Below, one piece after another: positions 1-7,435 of a stretch of 64,000 nt of DNA. The notes beneath the pieces were generated by a model, which searched no databases, was not told the DNA's origin, and saw only the letters and a list, made by a program, of their open reading frames with translations. The translations under genes were made by a program, and so were the position numbers. Where the stretch lies: assembly GCF_026642255.1 (NCBI RefSeq), contig NZ_CP113264.1, positions 6,138,001 to 6,202,000 on the forward strand, given 5' to 3'. Origin of the DNA: Streptomonospora nanhaiensis (GTDB lineage Bacteria; Actinomycetota; Actinomycetes; Streptosporangiales; Streptosporangiaceae). How positions within the stretch are numbered: position 1 is the stretch's first letter; every line of letters begins with the position of its first letter.

Positions 1-236
1 AGGTGGTTCCACAGGTGGTAGCGCCAGGTCCGGTCGCCGTTGGCGCCCTGGGTCATCGAGTCGCCCGCCAGCATGATGCGGCGCGGGTGGTCCACTGGTC
101 CCTCCGCTTCCCGTACGGTCTCGCCGCCGTCGTCGCGCACGGCGGTCCAGTAGAAGGTCCCCGCGACCAGGAGCACGGCCGCGAGCGCGCCAGCGAGGAC
201 GAGGGGGCGGGGGCGGCGGTGTCGGGGGGTCGTCAC
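1..236 (-). CDS. Secreted SGNH/GDSL hydrolase, N-terminal part only
   Basis: Only the first 78 codons lie in the window; the gene runs off the left edge. Starting from GTG at 236, a GGAAGG ribosome binding site lies 8 nt upstream. The protein has a basic N-terminus, then one hydrophobic segment (about residues 12-30) that reads as a signal peptide or signal anchor. Next comes GDSMTQG at residues 58-64, which matches block I of SGNH/GDSL hydrolases, with Ser60 as the expected nucleophile. The family includes extracellular esterases and lipases acting on acyl esters. The substrate cannot be guessed because blocks III and V lie outside the window. The family call is moderately secure and rests on one motif plus the export signal. 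Confidence 0.65.
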   Translation of the reverse strand, partial: MTTPRHRRPRPLVLAGALAAVLLVAGTFYWTAVRDDGGETVREAEGPVDHPRRIMLAGDSMTQGANGDRTWRYHLWNH

Positions 237-309
237 GTGTGGGCCTTCCGCTGGTCCGTGGGCCGGCGGCGAGGCGCGCCGCCGGCCCCGTGGTGGGACG
301 GTGTTCCGC

Positions 310-330
310 GGGCTCCCGGCCGCGGAGCCC
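310..330 (-). terminator. Hairpin just after the FAH-family gene
   Basis: Perfect 7-bp stem (GGGCTCC / GGAGCCC, loop of 7) lying 2 nt beyond the stop codon at 333. There is no T tract, so termination is inferred from position. Confidence 0.4.
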
Positions 331-332
331 GG

Positions 333-1133
333 TCAGTCGCGGGCCACCACCCGGTTGCTGATGGTGCCCAGCCCCTCCACCGTCACCGAGACCTCCTGGC
401 CGATCCGCACCGGCCCCACCCCGGCCGGGGTACCGGTGAGGACCACGTCACCGGGGAGGAGCGTCATGAAGGAGGTGACATAGGCGATGATGTCCGGGAT
501 GTCGTGGATGAACTGCGAGGTCCGCCCGGACTGGCGGACCTCCCCGTCCACGGTGGTGGTGAGCGCCAGGTCCTGGGCCTCCTCGATGCTCAGCCCGGTG
601 GTGATCCAGGGCCCGATCGGGCAGAAGGAGTCGAAGCCCTTGGCCCGCGTCCACTGCTTGTCCTTCTTCTGGAGGTCGCGTGCGGTGACGTCGTTGGCGA
701 CGGTGTACCCGAAGATCACGTCCTTGGCGCGCTCGCGCGGCACCTCCCGGCAGGGCCGCGAGATGACGATGGCCAGCTCGCCCTCGAAGTCGACCCGCTC
801 CGAGACCGAGGGGTGGAAGATCGGGTCGTTGGGACCGGCCACGGAGGTGGACGGCTTGAGGAACACGACGGGCTCGTCGGTGGACTCGCCCGTGACGTCC
901 TTCATCTCCGCGACGTGGTCGGCGTAGTTCTTGCCGATGCAGACCACCTTGGTGGGCAGGACCGGTGAGAGCAGCCGGACGTCGGAGAGCCTGGCCCTCT
1001 CACCTGTCAGTTTGATGTCGCCGAGGAGAGGGTGTCCGCTCAGCCGCGCGACGAACTCCTCCCCACTGTCGGAATCGGTGTCGATCAGCCCGAAACCGAC
1101 CTCGTCCCCGACCGCGAACCGTGCGATGCGCAC
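333..1133 (-). CDS. Fumarylacetoacetate hydrolase (FAH) family protein
   Basis: 266 aa, the usual length for the single-domain FAH family (acylpyruvases, oxaloacetate decarboxylases, 2-hydroxyhepta-2,4-diene-1,7-dioate isomerases). The GTG at 1133 is chosen because GGGAGG lies 6 nt upstream and the resulting start VRIARF fits the family's typical N-terminus. Visible core features are CIGKNYADH (about 65-73), the metal-binding pair E117/E119 in FEGEL, D148 in ANDVTARD, a Lys at about 165 and the TGTPAGVG loop at 233-240. The fold normally binds Mg2+ or Mn2+ and cleaves or decarboxylates a beta-keto acid. No catabolic genes lie beside it, so the substrate is unknown. It is divergent from the next gene. 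Confidence 0.88.
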   Translation of the reverse strand: MRIARFAVGDEVGFGLIDTDSDSGEEFVARLSGHPLLGDIKLTGERARLSDVRLLSPVLPTKVVCIGKNYADHVAEMKDVTGESTDEPVVFLKPSTSVAGPNDPIFHPSVSERVDFEGELAIVISRPCREVPRERAKDVIFGYTVANDVTARDLQKKDKQWTRAKGFDSFCPIGPWITTGLSIEEAQDLALTTTVDGEVRQSGRTSQFIHDIPDIIAYVTSFMTLLPGDVVLTGTPAGVGPVRIGQEVSVTVEGLGTISNRVVARD

Positions 1134-1390
1134 CTGGTGCCTCCCAGCAGCCCCGTTGTCTCTCTTGCGGTTGAAGCGTATCCGCGCGCCGGGGCCGGGG
1201 TGCGGGCGGGACTCGGTCCGGAACCCCGGCGGGCCAGGACCGGAACCCGGGGTGCGACGGTCCGCAGGCCTCCGTGCGCACAACGGCCGAGCTCCGGGAC
1301 ACCGGGCTTCCCCGGATGCCCGCCTGGCCCGAACTCCGGGTGAACTCTGGCATGCTGGGTCCGATATCCACTGTCGAGAGGTTGCTCGTC

Positions 1391-2293
1391 GTGCCCACGT
1401 CCGCTTCGCCCACGGGCCGGTCCCGTGCCAGGCACCGCCGACGCCGGTACCCGATGGGGCTGGCACTGGGCCTGTGCCTGGTCTCGGGTGCCTCGGCCGT
1501 GCTCATGATCAGCGTGCCCGCGCCGCCGTCCGACCTCGACTCCCCCTCGGAGACCTCCGCCACCGCCCCTGTGGGCGACGGCGTTCCCGACGACTCCGGC
1601 GACCCCAGGGCCTCGGCGGAGGAGTCCGGGCAGGTGGACAGCGCCTCCGGGCAGGGCCAGGAGACCTCCCCCTCCCCGGAGGACGCGGAAGAGGAGGAGC
1701 CCGTCCTCCTCCGCTCCGTGGAGGAGGAGGTCGACAGCGCCGACGGCGAGATGACCGTGATGGAGGGCGAGAGCGACGTCATGGGGGACGGCCCCCTGAC
1801 GACCTTCGCCGTGGAGGTCGAGGACGGGCTCCCCGGCAAGGCCGAGGACTTCGCGGCCGCCGTCGAGGAGATCCTGGGCGACCCCCGCAGCTGGGGGGAC
1901 GACGGGGAGCGCTCGCTCCAGCGGGTGGACGGCGACGACGCCGACATCCGGGTCCTGCTGGCCGCTCCGGACACCGTCGACCGCATGTGCGCCCCGCTCA
2001 ACACCAACGGGTACGTCTCCTGCGCCAACGGCAACCGGGCGATCATCAACCAGAACCGCTGGGTGGGGAGCGTCCCCCACTTCGACGACGACCTGGAGAC
2101 CTACCGGATCTACCTGATCAACCACGAGGTGGGGCACACCCTGGGCCACGGCCACGTCGACTGCCCCGGCGAGGGCGAGCCCGCCCCCGTGATGCAGCAG
2201 CAGACCCTCGGCCTCCAGGGGTGCGAGGCCAACGGCTGGGTCCACCCGGACAACGGGCCCGCCGACGGGTCCGACGAGGACCCCGACGACTGA
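1391..2293 (+). CDS. Membrane-anchored or secreted DUF3152 protein with a metzincin-like zinc motif
   Basis: 300 aa. GTG at 1391 follows GAGAGG at a suitable distance. After a basic stretch there is one hydrophobic segment (about 24-44), then an acidic, Pro/Ser-rich linker to about residue 120, then a compact domain. This domain matches actinobacterial DUF3152 proteins: a valuable VRVLLA-type strand, conserved cysteines (MCAPLN, VSCANG, HVDCPG, LQGCE) and HEVGHTLGHGH at 245-255. That motif is the metzincin zinc signature HExxHxxGxxH, with Glu246 as candidate catalytic residue. Protease activity is inferred from the motif; no substrate is known to me. It converges with cimA, and only about 30 bp separate the two stops. 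Confidence 0.82.
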   Translation: MPTSASPTGRSRARHRRRRYPMGLALGLCLVSGASAVLMISVPAPPSDLDSPSETSATAPVGDGVPDDSGDPRASAEESGQVDSASGQGQETSPSPEDAEEEEPVLLRSVEEEVDSADGEMTVMEGESDVMGDGPLTTFAVEVEDGLPGKAEDFAAAVEEILGDPRSWGDDGERSLQRVDGDDADIRVLLAAPDTVDRMCAPLNTNGYVSCANGNRAIINQNRWVGSVPHFDDDLETYRIYLINHEVGHTLGHGHVDCPGEGEPAPVMQQQTLGLQGCEANGWVHPDNGPADGSDEDPDD

Positions 2294-2326
2294 CCCGCCG
2301 CCGCGCGCCCGCCGCGGGCCGTCCCG

Positions 2327-3937
2327 TCAGACCTGCGGATAGCCCTGCCGGAGGAGTCCGTAGGTGACGGCCTGTTCGAGCGCCGCCCAGGACGCGTCGA
2401 CGACGTTGGGGCCGACGCCCACCGTGGTCCACTCCCCCGCCCCGTCGCTGAAGGACACGAGGATGCGGGTGACGGCGTTGGTACCCGAGGTGCCCTCCAG
2501 GATGCGGACCTTGTAGTCCGTCAGCTCCAGTCCGGCCAGGGCGGTGTAGGCGCCCTCCATGGAGCTGCGCAGCGCCCGGTCGAGGGCGTTGACCGGACCG
2601 TTGCCCTCGGCGGTGGCGATCACGCGCTCGCCCTTGACGAGCAGCTTCACCGTGGCCTCGGTGAGGCTCTCGTAGCCGTTGGACAGGGAGTCGGCGCCCG
2701 TGGCCGGCCTGCGCTCGGTGATGACCCGCCACGACTCGGTGTCGAAGTAGCGGACCGGGGAACCGAGCTCCTCGCGCAGCAGCAGCTCCAGGGAGGCGTC
2801 GGCCGCCTCGAAGCTGTACCCGGAGAGCTCCAGGGCCTTGACCCGCTCCACGACCCGGCCGGCCAGCGCCCGGTCGCCGGAGAGGTCCAGCCCCAGCTCC
2901 TGGGCCTTGAGCTCGATGGAGGCCCGTCCGGCCATGTCGGAGACGAGCATCCGCATGGTGTTGCCGACCAGGGCGGGGTCGGTGTGCTGGTACAGGTCGG
3001 GGTCGACCTTGATCGCCGAGGCGTGCAGCCCCGCCTTGTGGGCGAACGCCGACACCCCCACGTAGGGCTGGTGGGTGTCGGGGGTGAGGTTGACGATCTC
3101 CGCGACGGCGGTCGCGACGCGCGTCATCTCCGGCAGGCAGCCGTCGGGGAGCACGTCGAGGCCGCGCTTGAGGGTGAGGGCGCCGACCACCGAGAACAGG
3201 TTGGCGTTGCCGACCCGTTCCCCGTAGCCGTTGGCGGTGCACTGCACGTGGGTGGCCCCGGCGTCCACGGCGGCGAGGGTGTTGGCGACGGCGCAGCCGG
3301 TGTCGTCCTGGGCGTGGATGCCCAGGCGGGCGCCGGTGGCCTCGCGGACCTCGGTGACGACGCGGGTGATGTCGCCGGGGAGCATGCCGCCGTTGGTGTC
3401 GCAGAGGACGACGACGTCGGCCCCCGCCCCGGCGGCGGTGCGGACCACGTCGAGGGCGTGGTCGGGGTTGTGGTGGTAGCCGTCGAAGAAGTGCTCGCAG
3501 TCCACGAACACGCGCTGGCCGTGTTCGCGCAGGTGGGACACCGTGTCGGCGATCATGGCGAGGTTCTCGTCGAGGGTGGTGCGCAGGGCGCGCTCGACGT
3601 GCCGGTCGTCACTCTTGGCGACAAGGGTGACGACCGGCGCGCCGCTGTCGCGCAGGGCGGCCACCTGGGGGTCGTCGGCGGCCCGCACACCGGCCCGGCG
3701 GGTCGCGCCGAACGCGGTGAGCTGCGCGTGCCTCAGCGTGAGCTCTCGTGAAGCCCGCTGGAAGAACTCGGTGTCCTTGGGGTTCGCCCCCGGCCACCCT
3801 CCCTCGATGAACGCCACCCCGAAGTCGTCCAGCAACTGCGCGATGGCCAGCTTGTCGGAGACCCGCAGGTTGATCCCCTCGCGCTGGGCTCCGTCGCGCA
3901 GCGTGGTGTCGAAGACGTGGAAACTGTCGTCCCTCAT
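2327..3937 (-). CDS. cimA: (R)-citramalate synthase (2-isopropylmalate synthase family)
   Basis: 536 aa. The N-terminus carries the DTTLRDGAQ signature (about 10-18) of the DRE-TIM metallolyase family, followed by the GIH-Q-DD-G metal-site region and a C-terminal LeuA-type allosteric/dimerisation domain (about 390-536). Length and the FIEGGWPGANPKD segment fit the CimA group rather than LeuA. The reaction condenses pyruvate and acetyl-CoA to citramalate, the threonine-independent route to 2-oxobutyrate and isoleucine. Start ATG at 3937 follows GGGAG. The 5' region holds a leader peptide and terminator (see 3992-4086), so expression is probably attenuated by charged branched-chain tRNAs. ilvE and leuB follow on the same strand but as separate units. 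Confidence 0.93.
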   Translation of the reverse strand: MRDDSFHVFDTTLRDGAQREGINLRVSDKLAIAQLLDDFGVAFIEGGWPGANPKDTEFFQRASRELTLRHAQLTAFGATRRAGVRAADDPQVAALRDSGAPVVTLVAKSDDRHVERALRTTLDENLAMIADTVSHLREHGQRVFVDCEHFFDGYHHNPDHALDVVRTAAGAGADVVVLCDTNGGMLPGDITRVVTEVREATGARLGIHAQDDTGCAVANTLAAVDAGATHVQCTANGYGERVGNANLFSVVGALTLKRGLDVLPDGCLPEMTRVATAVAEIVNLTPDTHQPYVGVSAFAHKAGLHASAIKVDPDLYQHTDPALVGNTMRMLVSDMAGRASIELKAQELGLDLSGDRALAGRVVERVKALELSGYSFEAADASLELLLREELGSPVRYFDTESWRVITERRPATGADSLSNGYESLTEATVKLLVKGERVIATAEGNGPVNALDRALRSSMEGAYTALAGLELTDYKVRILEGTSGTNAVTRILVSFSDGAGEWTTVGVGPNVVDASWAALEQAVTYGLLRQGYPQV

Positions 3938-3991
3938 GGGCGGAACTCCCGAAGGTGGATGCTGTGGTGTGGCCGACCGGCCCCCGCCAAC

Positions 3992-4021
3992 AAAAAAGAC
4001 CCCCCGTGGACACGAGAGGTC
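3992..4021 (-). terminator. Intrinsic terminator of the cimA attenuator
   Basis: On the minus strand an imperfect GC stem of 9-11 bp (arms at 4011-4021 and 3998-4008, with some G-T pairs) is followed directly by six T. It lies between the leader peptide and cimA, about 55 nt before the cimA ATG. A full terminator placed upstream of its own gene is the hallmark of transcription attenuation. Confidence 0.8.
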
Positions 4022-4058
4022 GGCGCGCTGGCGAGGTACGTCGGTCAGCCAGCGCGCC
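4022..4058 (-). promoter_or_regulatory. Stem-loop overlapping the end of the cimA leader peptide
   Basis: Perfect 11-bp stem (GGCGCGCTGGC at 4022-4032 with GCCAGCGCGCC at 4048-4058). The 5' arm on the minus strand overlaps the last codons and stop of the leader peptide, so a translating or stalled ribosome would control whether it forms. This is the layout expected of a pause or anti-terminator hairpin. I could not fold the alternative structures here. Confidence 0.7.
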
Positions 4059-4086
4059 TCACGATAATGAGAACCTGAGACGGCAT
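4045..4086 (-). CDS. cimA leader peptide (branched-chain attenuator)
   Basis: 13-codon ORF encoding MPSQVLIIVRRAG, with five consecutive Val-Leu-Ile-Ile-Val codons, far beyond chance in so short a frame. Its end overlaps an 11-bp stem-loop and it is followed by an intrinsic terminator, then cimA. Low charged Val/Leu/Ile tRNA would stall the ribosome in the run and allow readthrough. No Shine-Dalgarno sequence precedes the ATG. A weak -10-like CACACT ends 6 nt before the ATG, so the transcript may be leaderless, which is common for actinobacterial leader peptides. Function is inferred from architecture. Confidence 0.8.
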   Translation of the reverse strand: MPSQVLIIVRRAG

Positions 4087-4277
4087 GAGGTCAGTGTGCC
4101 ACAAGGCGGCCGGGTCCTCCGTGTTCAGCGGCCGATTGTCCCATTGTTCGAGACGGGAGTTTCTCGGAACGGACGTTTCACCCCCTCGGACCGCGGCGCC
4201 GGGACACGCCTGGGCGTACGCGCTCCCGGGGAGGCGGCGGGCCGCCCCCGTCGGGACGGCCCGCGCGCGGTCAGGCC

Positions 4278-5408
4278 CTAGGCGTCACGGCCCGAGAACT
4301 TGGTGATCCAGCCGTGCTTGTCGGCGCGCAGCCCCGTCTGGAGGCCCACCAGCTCCTCGCGGAGGCGCATGGTGACCGGTCCGGGCGTGCCGTCGCCGAC
4401 CGTGAACGCGCCCTCGTCGCTCTTGACGAACCCGACGGGCGTGATCACGGCCGCGGTGCCGCAGGCGAACACCTCGGTGAGTTCCCCCGACTCGGCCGCC
4501 TCGCGCCACTCGTCGGTGGAGATGGGGGCCTCCTCCGCCGGGATGCCGAGGTCGGGGGCCAGGGTCAGCAGGGACTCACGGGTGATGCCGGGCAGGAGGG
4601 TGCCGGTCAGCGGGGGCGTGCGCAGGCGCGCGTTCTCACCCGAGCCGAACACGAACCACAGGTTCATGCCGCCCATCTCCTCGACCCAGCGGTGTTCGCG
4701 GGAGTCGAGCCAGACGACCTGGTCGCACCCCTTCTCGACCGCCTGGGACTGCGCGAGGAAGCTCGCCGCGTAGTTGCCCGCGAACTTGGCCGCGCCGGTC
4801 CCGCCCGGGGCCGCGCGCGTGTAGTCCTTGGACAGCCAGACGGTCACCGGCTTGACGCCGCCGGAGAAGTACGAGCCGACCGGGGACGCGATCAGCAGGT
4901 AGAGGTAGCTGCGGGACGGGTGGTTCACACCCAGGCCGACGTCCGTCGAGATCATGAACGGGCGCAGGTAGAGGCTGAAGTACTCCTTGTCCGGCACCCA
5001 GGCGCCGTCGTGCTGGAGGAGCAGGTCGATGGACTCGAGGAACAGCTCCTCGGGAAGCGCCGGCATGGCCATGCGCGCCGCGCTCCTGTTGAGCCGGGCG
5101 GCGTTGGCCTCGGGACGGAACGACGCGAGCGAGCCGTCCGGGTGGCGGTAGGCCTTGAGTCCCTCGAAGATCTCCTGGGCGTAGTGCAGGGCCGATGTGG
5201 CCGGGTCCAGGCTCAGCGGGCCGTACGGCTCCAGCTTGGCGTCGTGCCACCCCCGGCCCTCGGTGTAGCGGATGGTCACCATGTGGTCGGTGAACACCTG
5301 CCCGAAACCGGGATCCTCCAGCAGTGCCTCCCGCTCCTGCGGGGTCTTCCGCCGGTCGGAGAGCTGGATGTCGAACGTCAACCCCGCTGTGGTGGTGTCG
5401 TTGTTCAT
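4278..5408 (-). CDS. ilvE: Branched-chain amino acid aminotransferase
   Basis: 376 aa, class IV PLP-dependent aminotransferase of the BCAT2 type. It transfers the amino group of glutamate to the 2-oxo acids of Val, Leu and Ile as the last step of their synthesis. Lys208 in GAAKFAGNY is the expected Schiff-base lysine. YAQEIFEGLKAYR (about 76-88) and EEMGGMNLWFV are family landmarks. The ATG at 5408 gives the normal BCAT N-terminus; GAGAGG lies 12 nt upstream, slightly far. A 9-bp hairpin (5435-5458) sits 27 nt before the start. It is monocistronic between cimA and leuB, so three branched-chain genes are neighbours without forming one operon. Confidence 0.95.
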   Translation of the reverse strand: MNNDTTTAGLTFDIQLSDRRKTPQEREALLEDPGFGQVFTDHMVTIRYTEGRGWHDAKLEPYGPLSLDPATSALHYAQEIFEGLKAYRHPDGSLASFRPEANAARLNRSAARMAMPALPEELFLESIDLLLQHDGAWVPDKEYFSLYLRPFMISTDVGLGVNHPSRSYLYLLIASPVGSYFSGGVKPVTVWLSKDYTRAAPGGTGAAKFAGNYAASFLAQSQAVEKGCDQVVWLDSREHRWVEEMGGMNLWFVFGSGENARLRTPPLTGTLLPGITRESLLTLAPDLGIPAEEAPISTDEWREAAESGELTEVFACGTAAVITPVGFVKSDEGAFTVGDGTPGPVTMRLREELVGLQTGLRADKHGWITKFSGRDA

Positions 5409-5434
5409 GTCGTCGGTGGTCCTCTCGGGTGCAA

Positions 5435-5458
5435 CAGGTCGGCAGCGCCGCCGACCTG
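5435..5458 (-). promoter_or_regulatory. Hairpin in the ilvE leader
   Basis: Perfect 9-bp stem CAGGTCGGC / GCCGACCTG with a 6-nt loop, 27 nt upstream of the ilvE ATG. It is not followed by T residues on the minus strand. It could affect translation or mRNA stability of ilvE; no role is shown. Confidence 0.35.
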
Positions 5459-5649
5459 GAATCCAGTCTGGCGGAAGAGCGCACCCGGTGCCAGGGCGGA
5501 CCCTGGGGCCCGGACACGGCGACAGGCGCGCTCGTGTTGTTCCGGGCGCGCCTGCCGGTGTCGGTCCCAGGGACCGTGCCACCCGTCGAGCGGGTGGCCC
5601 CTTGCCGTCGGCCGCGCCTCGGAGAAGGGCAGGGCCGACGGAACGTGCG

Positions 5650-6714
5650 TCAGCCCTGCTCGGCTACTCGCGCGGCGAGGTCGTCGCCGACCTGGGCCGT
5701 GGATCGCGACCCGCCGCCCTGGGCGCGGGTCTTGAGGTCCGCGGCGACCGCGTTCTCGATGCGGCGGGCCGCCTCGGGGACCCCCAGGTGGTCGAGCATC
5801 GTCGCGGCGGACAGCACCGTGGCGGTGGGGTCGGCCTTGCCCTGGCCCGCGATGTCGGGCGCGGAGCCGTGGACGGGCTCGAACATGCTGGGGAACGTGT
5901 TGTCCGGGTTGATGTTGCCGCTGGCGGCCAGGCCGATGCCACCGGTGATGGCGGCACCGATGTCGGTGATGATGTCGCCGAACAGGTTGTCGGTGACGAC
6001 CACGTCGAAGCGCGCGGGCTGGTTGACGAAGAACATCGACGCGGCGTCGACGTGGCAGTAGTCCACGGCGACCTGCGGGTACTCGGAGCCGACCTCCCGC
6101 ACCACGCGCTGCCACAGCTCGCCGGCGAAGGTCAGGACGTTGTCCTTGTGGACCAGCGTGAGCTTCCTGCGCGGTCGGGACGCGGCCTTCTCGAAGGCGT
6201 AGCGGACCACGCGCTCCACGCCGAAGCGGGTGTTGACGCTGTCCTGCGTGGCGACCTCGTGGGGGGTGCCCTTGCGCAGCACGCCGCCGGCTCCGGCGTA
6301 GGGGCCCTCGGTGCCCTCGCGGACCACGAGCATGTCGATGTCCTCGGGGCCCACGCCCGCGAGCGGGCTGGCCACCCCCGGGTACAGGCGGACCGGGCGC
6401 AGGTTGACGTAGTGGTCGAAGTCGAAGCGCAGGCGCAGCAGCAGCCCGCGCTCCAGCACCCCGCTGGGCACGGACGGGTCGCCGACCGCGCCGAGGTAGA
6501 GGGCCTCGTGTCCGGCCAGCTCGGTCCGGACCGATTCGGGCAGCGTCTCGCCCGTGCGGTGCCAGAGCTTCGCGCCCAGCTCGTACTCGGTGGTCTCCAC
6601 GGCGAGGTCCTGCTGGGCGGCCGCGACCTCCAGCACCTTGAGCCCTTCGGCCACGACCTCGGGGCCGATCCCGTCTCCGGGGATGACGGCCAGTTTCACG
6701 GTGCGAGCTGCCAT
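5650..6714 (-). CDS. leuB: 3-Isopropylmalate dehydrogenase
   Basis: 354 aa, NAD-dependent beta-decarboxylating dehydrogenase of leucine synthesis; it oxidises (2R,3S)-3-isopropylmalate to 2-oxoisocaproate. It shows VIPGDGIGPEVV (about 9-20), VREGTEGPY, the YCHVDAASM substrate region and the NLFGDIITD / EPVHGSAPDIAG cofactor and metal segments typical of the family. ATG at 6714 is preferred over the in-frame ATG at 6753, because the protein then begins directly at MAARTVKLAVI, with GAGG 8 nt upstream. A TCTCA-N5-TGAGA palindrome lies about 40 bp upstream (6755-6769) and recurs at ilvB, suggesting a shared leucine-responsive regulator. Confidence 0.95.
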   Translation of the reverse strand: MAARTVKLAVIPGDGIGPEVVAEGLKVLEVAAAQQDLAVETTEYELGAKLWHRTGETLPESVRTELAGHEALYLGAVGDPSVPSGVLERGLLLRLRFDFDHYVNLRPVRLYPGVASPLAGVGPEDIDMLVVREGTEGPYAGAGGVLRKGTPHEVATQDSVNTRFGVERVVRYAFEKAASRPRRKLTLVHKDNVLTFAGELWQRVVREVGSEYPQVAVDYCHVDAASMFFVNQPARFDVVVTDNLFGDIITDIGAAITGGIGLAASGNINPDNTFPSMFEPVHGSAPDIAGQGKADPTATVLSAATMLDHLGVPEAARRIENAVAADLKTRAQGGGSRSTAQVGDDLAARVAEQG

Positions 6715-6754
6715 ACGGACTGCCTCTGCTTCGGGTACGACCCCACCGGGCATT

Positions 6755-6769
6755 TCTCAGATGGTGAGA
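6755..6769. promoter_or_regulatory. Palindromic operator candidate upstream of leuB
   Basis: TCTCA-N5-TGAGA, perfect 5-bp arms, 41-55 bp upstream of the leuB start. Exactly the same arms and spacing occur upstream of ilvB at 19352-19366. IclR-family regulators (LtbR in Corynebacterium, NdgR in Streptomyces) are known to control leuB/leuCD/ilv genes. Assignment to that family is inference. Confidence 0.6.
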
Positions 6770-6970
6770 TCAGATTGAACACTGGATGAGACAACCTTAC
6801 CGGCCCGGGAGACCCGGGGCGTCCCGCCCGCGCGATTTTGCGCCGCAGGCCCGGACCGCCCCCCGGACCCCTCCCCGGGGCGGGGCCCGCGCGGCGCCGC
6901 CGGGGCGGCGGCCCCCGGAACACGACCGCCCGCCGGGCGCCGGGGCGCCCCGCGCGACGGGTCGGCGGGC

Positions 6971-7060
6971 TCAGGCCCGGCGGTTCAGGGCGTCCTGGAG
7001 GGCGCGGTTGAGCTCGTCCTCGGAGTCGGGCGCGGTCGGGTACTCGATCATGTCGTACAT
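6971..7060 (-). CDS. Small ORF of 29 aa, unknown
   Basis: Acidic peptide beginning MYDMIEYPTAPDSEDELNR and ending in ALNRRA. It is preceded by an excellent ribosome binding site (GGAGGA, 6 nt before the ATG), better than that of many real genes here. The C-terminal half could form an amphipathic helix. There is no signal peptide, cysteine or branched-chain codon run, so it does not look like a leader peptide or a lanthipeptide precursor. It lies about 260 bp upstream of leuB on the same strand, with GC-rich potential hairpins in between. I do not recognise it. It is too short for homology judgement by eye. Confidence 0.5.
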   Translation of the reverse strand: MYDMIEYPTAPDSEDELNRALQDALNRRA

Positions 7061-7435
7061 GCGATCCTCCGGATGCGTTGCGTGACCGGCCATGGGAACG
7101 GCCCGGCCACGGGCCTTCGCGGTTGCGCCCTGCGGCGCCGCGCGCTCTGCGGCCGCGGCCCGGCGGGATGGCGCCGAACGGCGGTGGAGCGCGGAACGTG
7201 GGCGGCGGTGCCCACCGGAATCAGGAGCTCGCCCCCGGCGGGATCGTCTGCCGGAATCGCCGACGCGGGCCCCGGTCGGAGCGGGCGCGGCACTGGGTGG
7301 CGGCGTGCGGCGGTGGAGCCGACGCCACCAACTCCTAGGACTTCAGAATATCGGATGTCCAACTATATGACCAGCAATTCCCACGATGTGAGACACGCTG
7401 GTGTCGCCGCAGTTCAACCGGGCGGCCCGACTCCG
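7061..7435. other. Intergenic region upstream of the 29-aa ORF
   Basis: No gene seen. Most is very GC-rich, but about 7325-7400 is AT-rich. There a TTGCTG ... GATATT pair on the minus strand (19-nt spacer) could be a promoter reading toward the small ORF and leuB. An imperfect copy of the leuB/ilvB palindrome (TCCCA-N5-TGAGA) lies at 7379-7393. Confidence 0.4.

Noticed and set aside
3..968. 321-codon plus-strand frame at the left end
   Set aside because: It runs antisense to the SGNH and FAH genes; its Arg/Gly/His-rich composition is that of a GC-rich shadow frame.
4140..4180. GAGAC...GTTTCTC inverted arrangement upstream of cimA as a third leuB/ilvB-type operator
   Set aside because: Orientation and spacing differ from TCTCA-N5-TGAGA; not the same motif.
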